In this document: positions 1 through 5,614 of the stretch, piece after piece
Position numbering within the stretch: the stretch's first letter is position 1
Layout: every line of letters starts with the position of its first letter
DNA from: Chlamydiota bacterium
GTDB taxonomy: Bacteria; Chlamydiota; Chlamydiia; Chlamydiales; JAJFMB01
Assembly: GCA_021772355.1 (NCBI GenBank)
Contig: JAJFMB010000237.1
Location: 1 to 5,784, forward strand
Length of the DNA stretch: 5,784 nucleotides
Direction of reading: 5' to 3'
Notes under the pieces: generated by a model
Seen by the model: the letters and a program-made list of their open reading frames with translations, nothing else
Told to the model about the DNA's origin: nothing
The model's database searches: none
Program-made: the position numbers and the translations under genes

Positions 1-215
1 AATCTAGCATTGCTAAATCCGCGAATTGGCAATTTCATAAAAAGACGAAACTGTCCACCTTCATAACCTAAACGGCGACGATATCCCGCTCTAGATCCAG
101 CACCTTTTTCGCCCCGTCCAGAAGTTTTACCCATTCCAGAACCAGCTCCACGTCCAACGCGTTTTCTTCTTTTATGTTCCCGTAGGGTATTTTCCAAAGA
201 GTGTAGATTAATCAT
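1..215 (-). CDS. rplO: 50S ribosomal protein L15, N-terminal part (runs off left edge)
   Basis: L15 is a 23S rRNA-binding protein that joins late in 50S assembly and reaches deep into the subunit with a basic N-terminal arm. The window holds its first 71 residues, starting MINLHSLENT; the rest lies beyond base 1. The glycine- and arginine-rich arm is clear: GRGAGSGMGKTSGRG at about residues 21-35, then YEGGQ at 51-55 and a GF near 66-67, all L15 landmarks. The ATG overlaps the rpsE stop codon in an ATGA arrangement, which implies translational coupling. There is no rpmD (L30) gene before it, although many bacteria have one here. One oddity: where the family usually has PLxRRLP after the EGGQ segment, this protein has RLFMKLP. 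Identity is secure; the C-terminal globular domain cannot be judged. Confidence 0.96.
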   Translation of the reverse strand, partial: MINLHSLENTLREHKRRKRVGRGAGSGMGKTSGRGEKGAGSRAGYRRRLGYEGGQFRLFMKLPIRGFSNAR

Positions 216-712
216 GCAACACCTCTTAATTCTCTTATTTGTTCTTTTGTGCGAAGTTCTTCTAAGGCTTTAAATGTGGCCTTTACCTGGTTCAAAGGAT
301 TGCTCGCGCCTAAATTCTTCGCCATCACATCCTTAATTCCAGCCATTTCTAAAATAGCTCTAACTTTTGATCCTGCAACAACACCCGTTCCTTCAGGAGC
401 AGGTTTTAGCAGAACAGTGGCACCATCCCAACTTACAAGAACTTCGTGAGGAATAGTAGTTTTATCCATCGGATAGGACTTCATGCTCTTACGAGCCGAC
501 TCACCACCCTTGCGAATTGCGTCAGTCAGTTCATTGGCTTTTGCAAAACCATAACCAACACGACCCTTTCCATCACCAACTAATATCAAAGCTGAGAAAC
601 TGAATTTGCGTCCGCCCTTTACAACCTTAGAACAGCGGTTGATATAAAGAACCTTTTCGTTGAGGTCGCTCTTTTCTTTATCTTTTTTCTGTGAATCACT
701 AAATTTTGCCAT
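212..712 (-). CDS. rpsE: 30S ribosomal protein S5
   Basis: S5 sits on the solvent side of the 30S body near the mRNA entry site and affects decoding accuracy and spectinomycin sensitivity. The 166-residue protein has the usual length. A lysine-rich N-terminal tail (1-20) leads into the double-stranded-RNA-binding-like S5 domain: KVVKGGRKFSFSAL at about 29-42 (the loop where spectinomycin-resistance and ram-type changes map in other bacteria) and GDGKGRVGYGFAKA at 46-59. The C-terminal domain follows with PAPEGTGVVAG at 104-114, a hydrophobic helix ending in AGIKDV, and a SNPLNQVKAT helix start at 137-146. The start is supported by AGGAA seven bases upstream. It lies 20 bases after rplR and overlaps rplO by four bases. 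Residues 77-95 replace the usual short linker with a less familiar sequence, which I recall as typical of chlamydial S5 but did not verify. Confidence 0.98.
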   Translation of the reverse strand: MAKFSDSQKKDKEKSDLNEKVLYINRCSKVVKGGRKFSFSALILVGDGKGRVGYGFAKANELTDAIRKGGESARKSMKSYPMDKTTIPHEVLVSWDGATVLLKPAPEGTGVVAGSKVRAILEMAGIKDVMAKNLGASNPLNQVKATFKALEELRTKEQIRELRGVA

Positions 713-732
713 TCGACACTTCCTACATCTAT

Positions 733-1104
733 TTAAATCTTTAAGCCTGCTTCTCTAGCACCATCAGCAAGTTCTGCAAGAACACCATGATACTTAAATT
801 GACCACGATCGAACACGACTTCCTTGATATTTTTTTCCTTGGCAATTTCTGCAATACGTTTCCCAAGCATCCGTGCAGACGCTTTATTTTTCCGTCCAAA
901 TTCGCCGGACTTAAACTCTTTGCAACATGTTGTTAAAGAACCCAATGTACTGCCATTAACATCATCAATGAGCTGAACATAAATATGGCTATTACTTTTA
1001 ATAGCACACATTCTCGGTCTGTCAGCTGTACCATTGATTTTTTTTCTAGTTCTTAACGCTCTACTTTTTCGGATGCGTCTTTTTTCTACTTGAGTTTTAT
1101 TCAT
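733..1104 (-). CDS. rplR: 50S ribosomal protein L18
   Basis: L18 binds 5S rRNA and, with L5, fixes it to the central protuberance of the 50S subunit. The protein is 123 residues, a normal length. It has a basic N-terminal tail (RRIRKSRALRTRKK, about 9-22) that contacts RNA, the family motif RPRMCAIKSNSHIYVQLIDD at 29-48, and the C-terminal signature VVFDRGQFKYHGVLAELADG at 96-115 followed by AREAGL. The form KYHG, where most bacteria have YHGRV, is a variant I recall from chlamydial L18. The ATG has AAGG seven bases upstream. It lies 17 bases after rplF. Cysteines at 60-61 are not a recognised metal site and are probably incidental. Confidence 0.97.
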   Translation of the reverse strand: MNKTQVEKRRIRKSRALRTRKKINGTADRPRMCAIKSNSHIYVQLIDDVNGSTLGSLTTCCKEFKSGEFGRKNKASARMLGKRIAEIAKEKNIKEVVFDRGQFKYHGVLAELADGAREAGLKI

Positions 1105-1121
1105 ATCCTTACCTTATCGCT

Positions 1122-1664
1122 TTACTTCTTAGACGCAGATTTACCAGCTTTGCGTCGTACATATTCATCCTGATATCTGATACCTTTACCTTGGTAAGGC
1201 TCAGGAGGACGAAGAGAACGAATGCTAGCTGCAAACTGACCAACCTCTTGCTTGTCAATTCCTGAAATAACAATAAGAGTATTTTTTTCTACTTTAACTT
1301 CAATTCCAGCAGGGACAGGTATGCTTGAAGGATGAGATAGACCAATTTGCAAATCTAGTTCATTACCTTTTACTGCTGCACGGTAACCAACTCCAATCAT
1401 TTGCAATTTTTTCTCGTAACCTTTCGTAGTTCCTTCGACCATATTGCTAATTAGCGATCGATACAAACCATGAAATTGGCTACTTTTTTGGTATTCGTCC
1501 TTTAAGTGGACTTCGATGCTATCTTCTTTAACTTCAACTTCTATTTGAGGACCCATTTGTTTCTTTAGTAATCCTTTAGGTCCCTTAACTGAAACCTCAA
1601 GATCACTAACTTTAACCTCTACACCCTTGGGAAGTGGAATTGATGCTTTACCTTTTCTCGACAT
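1122..1664 (-). CDS. rplF: 50S ribosomal protein L6
   Basis: L6 lies near the factor-binding site of the 50S subunit, close to the sarcin-ricin loop and the L7/L12 stalk base, where it supports GTPase-factor docking. The 180-residue protein shows the expected two repeated alpha/beta domains. The first spans about residues 10-80 and includes VKGPKG at 26-31 and the helix R69-S-L-I-S-N-M-V. The second spans about 82-175 and includes the conserved YEKKLQMIGVGYRA (83-96) and the C-terminal signature PPEPYQGKGIRY at 153-164, with a lysine-rich tail. SD AGGAG stands nine bases before the ATG. The 25-base gap to rpsH is the longest in the window; it contains CCTAGG but no hairpin of terminator size. 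Confidence 0.98.
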   Translation of the reverse strand: MSRKGKASIPLPKGVEVKVSDLEVSVKGPKGLLKKQMGPQIEVEVKEDSIEVHLKDEYQKSSQFHGLYRSLISNMVEGTTKGYEKKLQMIGVGYRAAVKGNELDLQIGLSHPSSIPVPAGIEVKVEKNTLIVISGIDKQEVGQFAASIRSLRPPEPYQGKGIRYQDEYVRRKAGKSASKK

Positions 1665-1689
1665 ATTGAATTTCTCCTAGGTTACTCGT

Positions 1690-2088
1690 TTACCATACGA
1701 AGCAGAGTAACTCTCCTCCAATTTTACGTTTTTGAGCCTCATGTCCATCCAGTACTCCTTCAGAAGTGGATAGAATTGATAAACCCATCCCTCCATAAAA
1801 TTTAGGAATATCGTGATGTCCAACATAACGTCTCCAGCCTGGCTTAGATACACGTTTTATACCCTGAATAGCAGGTTGTCTTCCTTGCCCAAATTTCAAG
1901 AAAACACGAATTGTGCCACGACTATCATTTTCCTTTTTTACGAGGTAGTTTTCTATAAATCCTTGCTCTTTCAAAATCTTTGCAATGCCTTGACGCATTT
2001 TGCTCCAATCACATTCAATATAACGATGCTGTGCTTTTACTCCGTTTCGGATTCTCGTCAAAAAGTCAGCGATTTGATCTAATACCAT
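1690..2088 (-). CDS. rpsH: 30S ribosomal protein S8
   Basis: S8 is a primary 16S rRNA-binding protein of the 30S platform; in Escherichia coli it also represses translation of the spc operon. The 132-residue protein is full length. The N-terminal domain begins with DQIADFLTRIRNGVKA (4-19), the family signature, followed by SKM at 29-31 and a helix ending EQGFI. The C-terminal RNA-binding domain holds ILSTSEGVLDGHEAQ (105-119) and GGELLCFVW at the end, the S8 hallmark. The central motif reads SKPGWRRYVG (81-90); many bacteria have a valine where the second arginine stands. SD AGGAG stands eight bases upstream and the start is 16 bases after rplE, leaving no room for rpsN (S14), which often lies here. 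Whether this S8 regulates the operon cannot be judged from the DNA. Confidence 0.98.
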   Translation of the reverse strand: MVLDQIADFLTRIRNGVKAQHRYIECDWSKMRQGIAKILKEQGFIENYLVKKENDSRGTIRVFLKFGQGRQPAIQGIKRVSKPGWRRYVGHHDIPKFYGGMGLSILSTSEGVLDGHEAQKRKIGGELLCFVW

Positions 2089-2104
2089 GTTTTCTACTCC
2101 TAAC

Positions 2105-2662
2105 TTATGCCGCTACCGTAACAGGCAGATTTTTAAAGGGTAGTCCGAGCAATCTTAGTAACTCGACACATTCCTCATCGTTTGTTGCTGAGGTCACAAA
2201 TGTTATGTGCATCCCTTGTGAACGCTTGACCTCATCTAAATTTAGTTCTGGAAAAATTTGGTGATCAGTGATACCTAACGTGTAATTTCCTCTTCCATCA
2301 CCCTTTACTTCAAAGCCTCTAAAGTCACTAATACGTGGGCAGACAATATTGAAAAATCTTTCCATAAAATCATACATACGAGCTCCGCGAAGAGTTACTT
2401 TAACTCCAATCGCTTGCCCTTCTCTTAATTTAAAGTTCGAAATCGACTTCTTTGCTTTTGTCATTATCGGCTTTTGTCCAGAAATCGCAGTGATCTCTTT
2501 AACACAATCTTGAATAATATTTTTATCCTTAATCGCTTCAGCAACACCCATATTCAAGACGATCTTCTTAACAGAAGGAATCATCATTGCATTAGTGTAC
2601 TTATACTTATCAGAAAGAGCTTTTTTGATTTTATCCAAGTACTTTTGTTTTAATTTAGACAT
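2105..2662 (-). CDS. rplE: 50S ribosomal protein L5
   Basis: L5 binds 5S rRNA in the central protuberance and forms an intersubunit bridge with the 30S head. The 185-residue protein is about five residues longer than the usual ~180. Visible landmarks are the N-terminal IPSVKKIVLNMGVAEA (28-43), TAISGQKPIMTKAKKSISNFKLREG (58-82), GVKVTLRG (86-93) with MYDFMERF, PRISDFRGF (109-117), and GNYTLGITDHQIFPEL (125-140), all in family order. The C-terminus PFKNLPVTVAA is a little longer than in some relatives. An AAGG lies 11 bases before the ATG, the weakest spacing in the block, followed by an A-rich run up to the start; a further AGGA lies upstream near the rplX stop. In E. coli this junction carries the S8 autoregulatory site; I saw no comparable hairpin here. 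Confidence 0.98.
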   Translation of the reverse strand: MSKLKQKYLDKIKKALSDKYKYTNAMMIPSVKKIVLNMGVAEAIKDKNIIQDCVKEITAISGQKPIMTKAKKSISNFKLREGQAIGVKVTLRGARMYDFMERFFNIVCPRISDFRGFEVKGDGRGNYTLGITDHQIFPELNLDEVKRSQGMHITFVTSATNDEECVELLRLLGLPFKNLPVTVAA

Positions 2663-2682
2663 TTTTTTTGCTACCTTCTTCC

Positions 2683-3027
2683 TTATAGACTACGGTATTT
2701 AACTTCTTTACCATTATCTACATAATACAATTCTTTACTGTCACTATCGACCAGTTTAACTTTTAACTTCACAGGTTTATCTTCAATACATAAACGTAGA
2801 TTTGAAATATGAACAGGTCTCTCAAGTTCAACTACCCCACCTTGAGGATTAGCTTCACTTTTTTTCACATGTTTTTTTCGAACATTTAAACCTTGAACGA
2901 GAATCCTATCACCTTTTCTAGAAAGTATTGTTCCAGTTTGGCCCTTTTCATTGCCGGCGATTGCAATCACAGTATCGCCTTTCTTAAGGAGTGATTTGGA
3001 TTTTTTAGTGTTCTTTTTTGTTTTCAT
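2683..3027 (-). CDS. rplX: 50S ribosomal protein L24, start reassigned to internal ATG
   Basis: L24 is one of the earliest 50S assembly proteins; it binds the 5' domain of 23S rRNA and sits near the polypeptide exit. From this ATG the protein is 114 residues, a normal length. The N-terminal KOW domain is clear: KKGDTVIAIAGNEKGQTGTI at about 15-34, then GLNVRKKHVKKS at 46-57, and the conserved PVHISNLRL at 71-79. The C-terminal part (80-114) lacks the cysteines seen in some L24 proteins. The open frame also reaches a TTG at 3039 that would add four residues and overlap the rplN stop. I prefer ATG at 3027 because GAGGA stands five bases before it, whereas the TTG has no such site. The gene then lies eight bases after rplN. 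Confidence 0.95.
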   Translation of the reverse strand: MKTKKNTKKSKSLLKKGDTVIAIAGNEKGQTGTILSRKGDRILVQGLNVRKKHVKKSEANPQGGVVELERPVHISNLRLCIEDKPVKLKVKLVDSDSKELYYVDNGKEVKYRSL

Positions 3028-3032
3028 TATAT

Positions 3033-3037
3033 TCCTC
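3033..3037 (-). promoter_or_regulatory. Ribosome binding site of rplX, deciding its start
   Basis: On the minus strand the bases read TTGAGGAATATAATG. GAGGA lies five bases before the ATG at 3027 and overlaps the rplN stop codon TGA, so ribosomes ending rplN would cover the rplX start. This spacing supports the ATG over the upstream TTG at 3039, which sits immediately before this site and cannot use it. Confidence 0.75.
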
Positions 3038-3404
3038 AAATAACTTCAGGCGCCAAAGAGGCAATTTTCAAAAATTCTCTATCTCTAAGCTCACGAGCGA
3101 CTGTACCAAAAATACGAGTTCCACGTGGATTTCCTTTATCATCAATTAGAACACAACTATTGGTATCGAATCTTAGTTTTGTTCCATCTTTTCGCTTTAT
3201 ATATGCGCTCGTTCTCACTACAACTGCTTTTACAATATCGCCTTTCTTGATATTGCGATTAGGTTCCGCATCTTGAACTGAGCATACAATGATATCGCCG
3301 ACATGCGCATAACGCCTCTTCGATCCGCCTAAAACCTTGAAACATTTTACACGTTTTGCGCCCGAATTGTCTGCAACATTAAGCTGTGTTTCTTGTTTAA
3401 TCAT
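3036..3404 (-). CDS. rplN: 50S ribosomal protein L14
   Basis: L14 lies on the intersubunit face of the 50S subunit, contacts L19 and 16S rRNA, and is the docking site of the silencing factor RsfS where that factor exists. The protein is exactly 122 residues, the standard length. It begins MIKQETQLNVADNSGAKRV, an almost canonical L14 start, and continues with GDIIVCSVQDAEPN (36-49), the KKGDIVKAVVVRT segment (53-65), and GTRIFGTVARELRDREFLKIASLAPEVI at the end, matching the family signature throughout. The ATG has GGAG six bases upstream. A second, out-of-frame ATG stands four bases before the start. The stop TGA is shared with the rplX ribosome binding site. Confidence 0.98.
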   Translation of the reverse strand: MIKQETQLNVADNSGAKRVKCFKVLGGSKRRYAHVGDIIVCSVQDAEPNRNIKKGDIVKAVVVRTSAYIKRKDGTKLRFDTNSCVLIDDKGNPRGTRIFGTVARELRDREFLKIASLAPEVI

Positions 3405-3418
3405 ACATTACTCCGCTA

Positions 3419-3697
3419 TTACTCTTGCGCTATGCCTTCAATTTTTGTTTGCTCTGAAACAACACGCCATCTTTTTAACTTTGAATAAGGCTTAGATTCT
3501 TCAATTTGAACCTTGGTCCCTAAATCAAGTGTTTCTCCCTCATGATGAGCATAATATTTCTTTCTATTCTTAATGACTTTTCCATACTTCGGATGGCGCA
3601 TTGTATTTTCAACATTAACAACAACTGTCTTATTCATTTTGTTACCAATGACAGATCCAATCTTTGTCTTACGCATCCCTTTTTGATTACTACTCAT
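3419..3697 (-). CDS. rpsQ: 30S ribosomal protein S17
   Basis: S17 is a primary 16S rRNA-binding protein with an OB fold that helps organise the 5' domain of the 30S body. The 92-residue protein is slightly longer than the common ~80-87, owing to a tail of about ten residues (SEQTKIEGIAQE). Family landmarks are MRKTKIGSVIGNKMNKTVVVNVE (8-30), HPKYGKVIKNRKKYYAHHE (35-53) and ESKPYSKLKRWRVV (67-80). The chosen ATG has AGGGG six bases upstream, overlapping the rpmC stop. A later ATG at residue 8 is possible, but the longer N-terminus resembles the leader I recall in chlamydial S17. An out-of-frame ATG precedes the start by four bases. Confidence 0.97.
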   Translation of the reverse strand: MSSNQKGMRKTKIGSVIGNKMNKTVVVNVENTMRHPKYGKVIKNRKKYYAHHEGETLDLGTKVQIEESKPYSKLKRWRVVSEQTKIEGIAQE

Positions 3698-3706
3698 TCA
3701 TAACCC

Positions 3707-3904
3707 CTAACTAACTTTTTGTTTTTCGCGTAAAACAGTATTAATTTTTGCAATATTTCTACGTTTTTCACGAATTAAATGCGGTTTATCTAACTTCTTC
3801 GATATTTTTAATTCATTAAACAAATCAAAAAGGTCTTTTGTCAGATTAACTTTTGCTAACTCTAATTCCTCAGAGGACTGATCTCTATAATCTTTAGCCT
3901 TCAT
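3707..3904 (-). CDS. rpmC: 50S ribosomal protein L29
   Basis: L29 is a small helical-hairpin protein near the polypeptide exit, where it forms part of the docking surface for trigger factor and the signal recognition particle together with L23. The protein is 65 residues, normal for the family. The first helix begins with the typical MKAKDYRDQSSEELELAK, the turn lies around residues 33-42, and the second helix holds PHLIREKRRNIAKINTVLRE (41-60), a clear L29 signature. The turn is KISKKLDK, where many bacteria have a shorter glycine-containing form. GAGGT lies six bases before the ATG and overlaps the rplP TGA. It ends with TAG, one of two such stops in the window. Confidence 0.95.
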   Translation of the reverse strand: MKAKDYRDQSSEELELAKVNLTKDLFDLFNELKISKKLDKPHLIREKRRNIAKINTVLREKQKVS

Positions 3905-3913
3905 TAATGTACC

Positions 3914-4333
3914 TCATACTTGCTCTACTCGCTCTACAAAGCGGGTTTTAAGTCCCAGTTTTGCAGCAGCTCTTCTTAATGCATTCTGTGCGTCATCTTT
4001 TGATACATTCGAAACCTCGAAGAGAATTCGTCCTGGTCTAACTACTGAGACCCAATGATCGACACCACCCTTACCTTTACCCATACGTACTTCCGCAGGT
4101 TTTTTGGTAATTGGCTTATCTGGAAAAATTCTAATCCAGACTTTTCCTCTACGTTGAAAGTAGCGATTTATCGCAACGCGACATGCTTCAATCTGTTGAG
4201 ATGTTATCCATCCGCGTTCTAAAACTTGAATTCCGAATTCTCCGAACTCAACGAATGCTCCACCTTTAGTATTTCCTGCAAAATGCCCTTTTTGCATTTT
4301 GCGATGCTTGGTTCGCTTAGGCAATAATGACAT
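3914..4333 (-). CDS. rplP: 50S ribosomal protein L16
   Basis: L16 binds 23S rRNA near the A-site tRNA elbow and is needed for late 50S maturation and peptidyl transfer. The 139-residue protein has the usual length. It starts with LLPKRTKHRKMQKG (3-16), contains the family motif KVWIRIFPDKPITKKPAEVRMGKGKG at about 64-89, and closes with AAAKLGLKTRFVERVEQV. Arg83 aligns with Arg81 of E. coli L16, which is hydroxylated there by RoxA/YcfD; the residue is conserved, but the DNA does not show whether it is modified. The start follows the rpsC stop by only three bases, and its strong ribosome binding site lies inside the last codons of rpsC, so the two genes are probably coupled. Confidence 0.98.
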   Translation of the reverse strand: MSLLPKRTKHRKMQKGHFAGNTKGGAFVEFGEFGIQVLERGWITSQQIEACRVAINRYFQRRGKVWIRIFPDKPITKKPAEVRMGKGKGGVDHWVSVVRPGRILFEVSNVSKDDAQNALRRAAAKLGLKTRFVERVEQV

Positions 4334-4336
4334 GGT

Positions 4337-4984
4337 TTAAGCGACCTCCTTTTTCATGTGAATATCTTCACCACGATTAATCCAAACTTTGACACCCAAA
4401 CTACCGTAAGTAGTCTCAGCTCTTCCATTGGCATAATCAATATCAGCTCTTAGGGTATGTAGAGGAATGCTTCCTTCTTTATACCATTCACTTCGTGCAA
4501 TTTCTGCACCACCAAGACGGCCCGAAACCTGAATTTTAATGCCTACAGCACCTGCATCCATTGATGCTTGAAGTGCCTTTTTCATTGCTCTTCTAAACGG
4601 TATTCTACGCTCTAACTGCTTTGCAATCCCATCGGCTACAATTTGCGCATCTAGGTCAGGGCGTTTAATTTCTTCAACTTCAATCCAGACTTCTTTACCT
4701 GTAAGAAGAGACATCTCCTTTTTCAAAAGATCAATCTCAGTTCCCTTTTTACCAATCACAAGACCTGGTCTTGCTGTGCATATCGTCACTTCAATTTTTT
4801 CACTCATGCGACGAATGCGGATTTTTGAGGTCCCTTGACAAATTGATTTTTTTAAGAGAGCTGCGCGAATCTTATGATCTTCTACGAGCATATTGCCAAA
4901 TTCTTGCTTGTTGGCAAACCATCTTGACCGCCAATTTTTCTTACGTATAAGTCGGAATCCTATTGGATTAGTTTTTTGTCCCAT
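4337..4984 (-). CDS. rpsC: 30S ribosomal protein S3
   Basis: S3 lies in the 30S head at the mRNA entry channel and contributes to the helicase activity of the ribosome. The protein is 215 residues. The N-terminus MGQKTNPIGFRL is canonical. A KH domain spans about 39-107 with the binding loop VIGKKG at 76-81. The entry-site residues Arg131, Arg132 and Lys135 are present in FRRAMKK (130-136), at the same numbers as in E. coli. The C-terminal domain has VSGRLGGAEIARSEWYKEGS (153-172), LHTLRADIDYA and YGSLGVKVWI (193-202). The protein stops soon after GED, without the long tail many bacteria have. CQGTSK at 49-54 and KEVWIEVEEIKRP resemble chlamydial S3 as I recall it. GGAG lies seven bases upstream of the ATG. 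Confidence 0.98.
   Translation of the reverse strand: MGQKTNPIGFRLIRKKNWRSRWFANKQEFGNMLVEDHKIRAALLKKSICQGTSKIRIRRMSEKIEVTICTARPGLVIGKKGTEIDLLKKEMSLLTGKEVWIEVEEIKRPDLDAQIVADGIAKQLERRIPFRRAMKKALQASMDAGAVGIKIQVSGRLGGAEIARSEWYKEGSIPLHTLRADIDYANGRAETTYGSLGVKVWINRGEDIHMKKEVA
4344..4351 (-). promoter_or_regulatory. Extended consensus ribosome binding site of rplP inside rpsC
   Basis: The minus strand reads AAGGAGGT here, a full match to the usual anti-SD sequence at the 3' end of 16S rRNA. It forms the Lys-Glu-Val codons at the end of rpsC and lies 10 bases before the rplP ATG. It is the strongest such site in the window. Being read through by ribosomes finishing rpsC, it suggests coupling of L16 synthesis to S3. 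Confidence 0.75.
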
Positions 4985-4995
4985 TCATAAACTCC

Positions 4996-5331
4996 TTATG
5001 CTTCCCCGACAACCACTGTAAAGTGACTGGTACGTTTCATAATGGGGTGACGTCCACCACGATTGCGCGGCTTTGCTCTTTTTAATGTTGGTCCTTCATC
5101 AATTCTTACTTCTATGACACGCATATCTTCACGACGCATATCTTTCTCATTCTCACCATTTGCTACTGCGCTATCGAGAGTCTTTTTTAACAAACGACCC
5201 CCCTTCAATTGACTATAATCAAGTTGTATCGAAGCCTCTGATACTGTCAAACCACGGATCAAGCCAGCCGCTAAACGCGCTTTTCTTGGACTAATTCGAA
5301 CATATTTTGTTATGGCCTTAGCACGATTCAT
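4996..5331 (-). CDS. rplV: 50S ribosomal protein L22
   Basis: L22 binds all domains of 23S rRNA, and its long beta-hairpin lines the narrow part of the peptide exit tunnel, where macrolide-resistance changes are known. The 111-residue protein has the standard length. The globular domain shows KYVRISPRKARLAAGLIRG (9-27), the tandem helix with LKKTLDSAVAN (48-58), and VIEVRIDEGP (72-81). The hairpin tip lies around residues 82-97 (KRAKPRNRGGRHPI) and is followed by MKRTSHFTVVVGE. The tip sequence is the common RGxxxPI type, with no insertion or deletion that would suggest drug resistance. GAGGT lies nine bases before the ATG. Confidence 0.97.
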   Translation of the reverse strand: MNRAKAITKYVRISPRKARLAAGLIRGLTVSEASIQLDYSQLKGGRLLKKTLDSAVANGENEKDMRREDMRVIEVRIDEGPTLKRAKPRNRGGRHPIMKRTSHFTVVVGEA

Positions 5332-5348
5332 TTTTCTTTAACCTCAAT

Positions 5349-5612
5349 TTACTTCTTTACTGGGTGCCCTTTAAAGGTTCTCGTTGGAGAAAACTCTCCT
5401 AAACGATGACCAACCATATTTTCTGACACAAAAACAGTGATAAACTTCTTTCCGTTATGAACTTCAAACGTATGTCCAATCATTTCAGGAAGAATCATTG
5501 ATCTTCTCGACCAAGTCTTTATCGTATTTTTAGCGCCCTCTTGATTCTGCTTTTCGATCTTCTTAAGTAGATGATGATCGACAAAAGGACCTTTTTTTAA
5601 CGATCTTGCCAT
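5349..5612 (-). CDS. rpsS: 30S ribosomal protein S19
   Basis: S19 is in the 30S head, forms a pair with S13, and contacts the A-site and P-site region and an intersubunit bridge. The 87-residue protein is of usual length and nearly canonical: MARSLKKGPFVDHHLLKKIE (1-20), TWSRRSMILPEMIGHTFEVHNGKKF (33-57) and the signature VSENMVGHRLGEFSPTRTFKGH (62-83). The ATG follows the rplB stop by two bases, and its SD (AAGGA, seven bases before the ATG) lies in the last codons of rplB. The order rplB-rpsS-rplV is near-universal in bacteria. Confidence 0.98.
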   Translation of the reverse strand: MARSLKKGPFVDHHLLKKIEKQNQEGAKNTIKTWSRRSMILPEMIGHTFEVHNGKKFITVFVSENMVGHRLGEFSPTRTFKGHPVKK

Positions 5613-5614
5613 GT

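Noticed and set aside
249..449. 66-codon plus-strand open frame
   Set aside because: It lies antisense within rpsE, a strongly supported gene, has no ribosome binding site I could see, and its translation matches no family I know.
1665..1689. CCTAGG palindrome in the rpsH/rplF gap as a terminator or operator
   Set aside because: Six bases with no loop and no T-run; half of it is the rplF ribosome binding site.
1813..2264. Two overlapping plus-strand open frames (89 and 94 codons)
   Set aside because: They run antisense to rpsH and the 3' part of rplE. Their cysteine-, serine- and phenylalanine-rich translations are what antisense reading of lysine-rich genes produces.
2662..2669. Run of eight T (A on the coding strand) just before the rplE start, as a terminator or slippage site
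   Set aside because: On the transcribed strand it is an A-run, not a U-run, has no hairpin, and lies at a start codon rather than in a reading frame, so it fits an A-rich leader.
2655..2700. Possible S8 autoregulatory hairpin at the rplX/rplE junction
   Set aside because: E. coli has its S8 target here, but I found only a 4-base TACC/GGTA pairing with a long loop, which is not enough to call a site.
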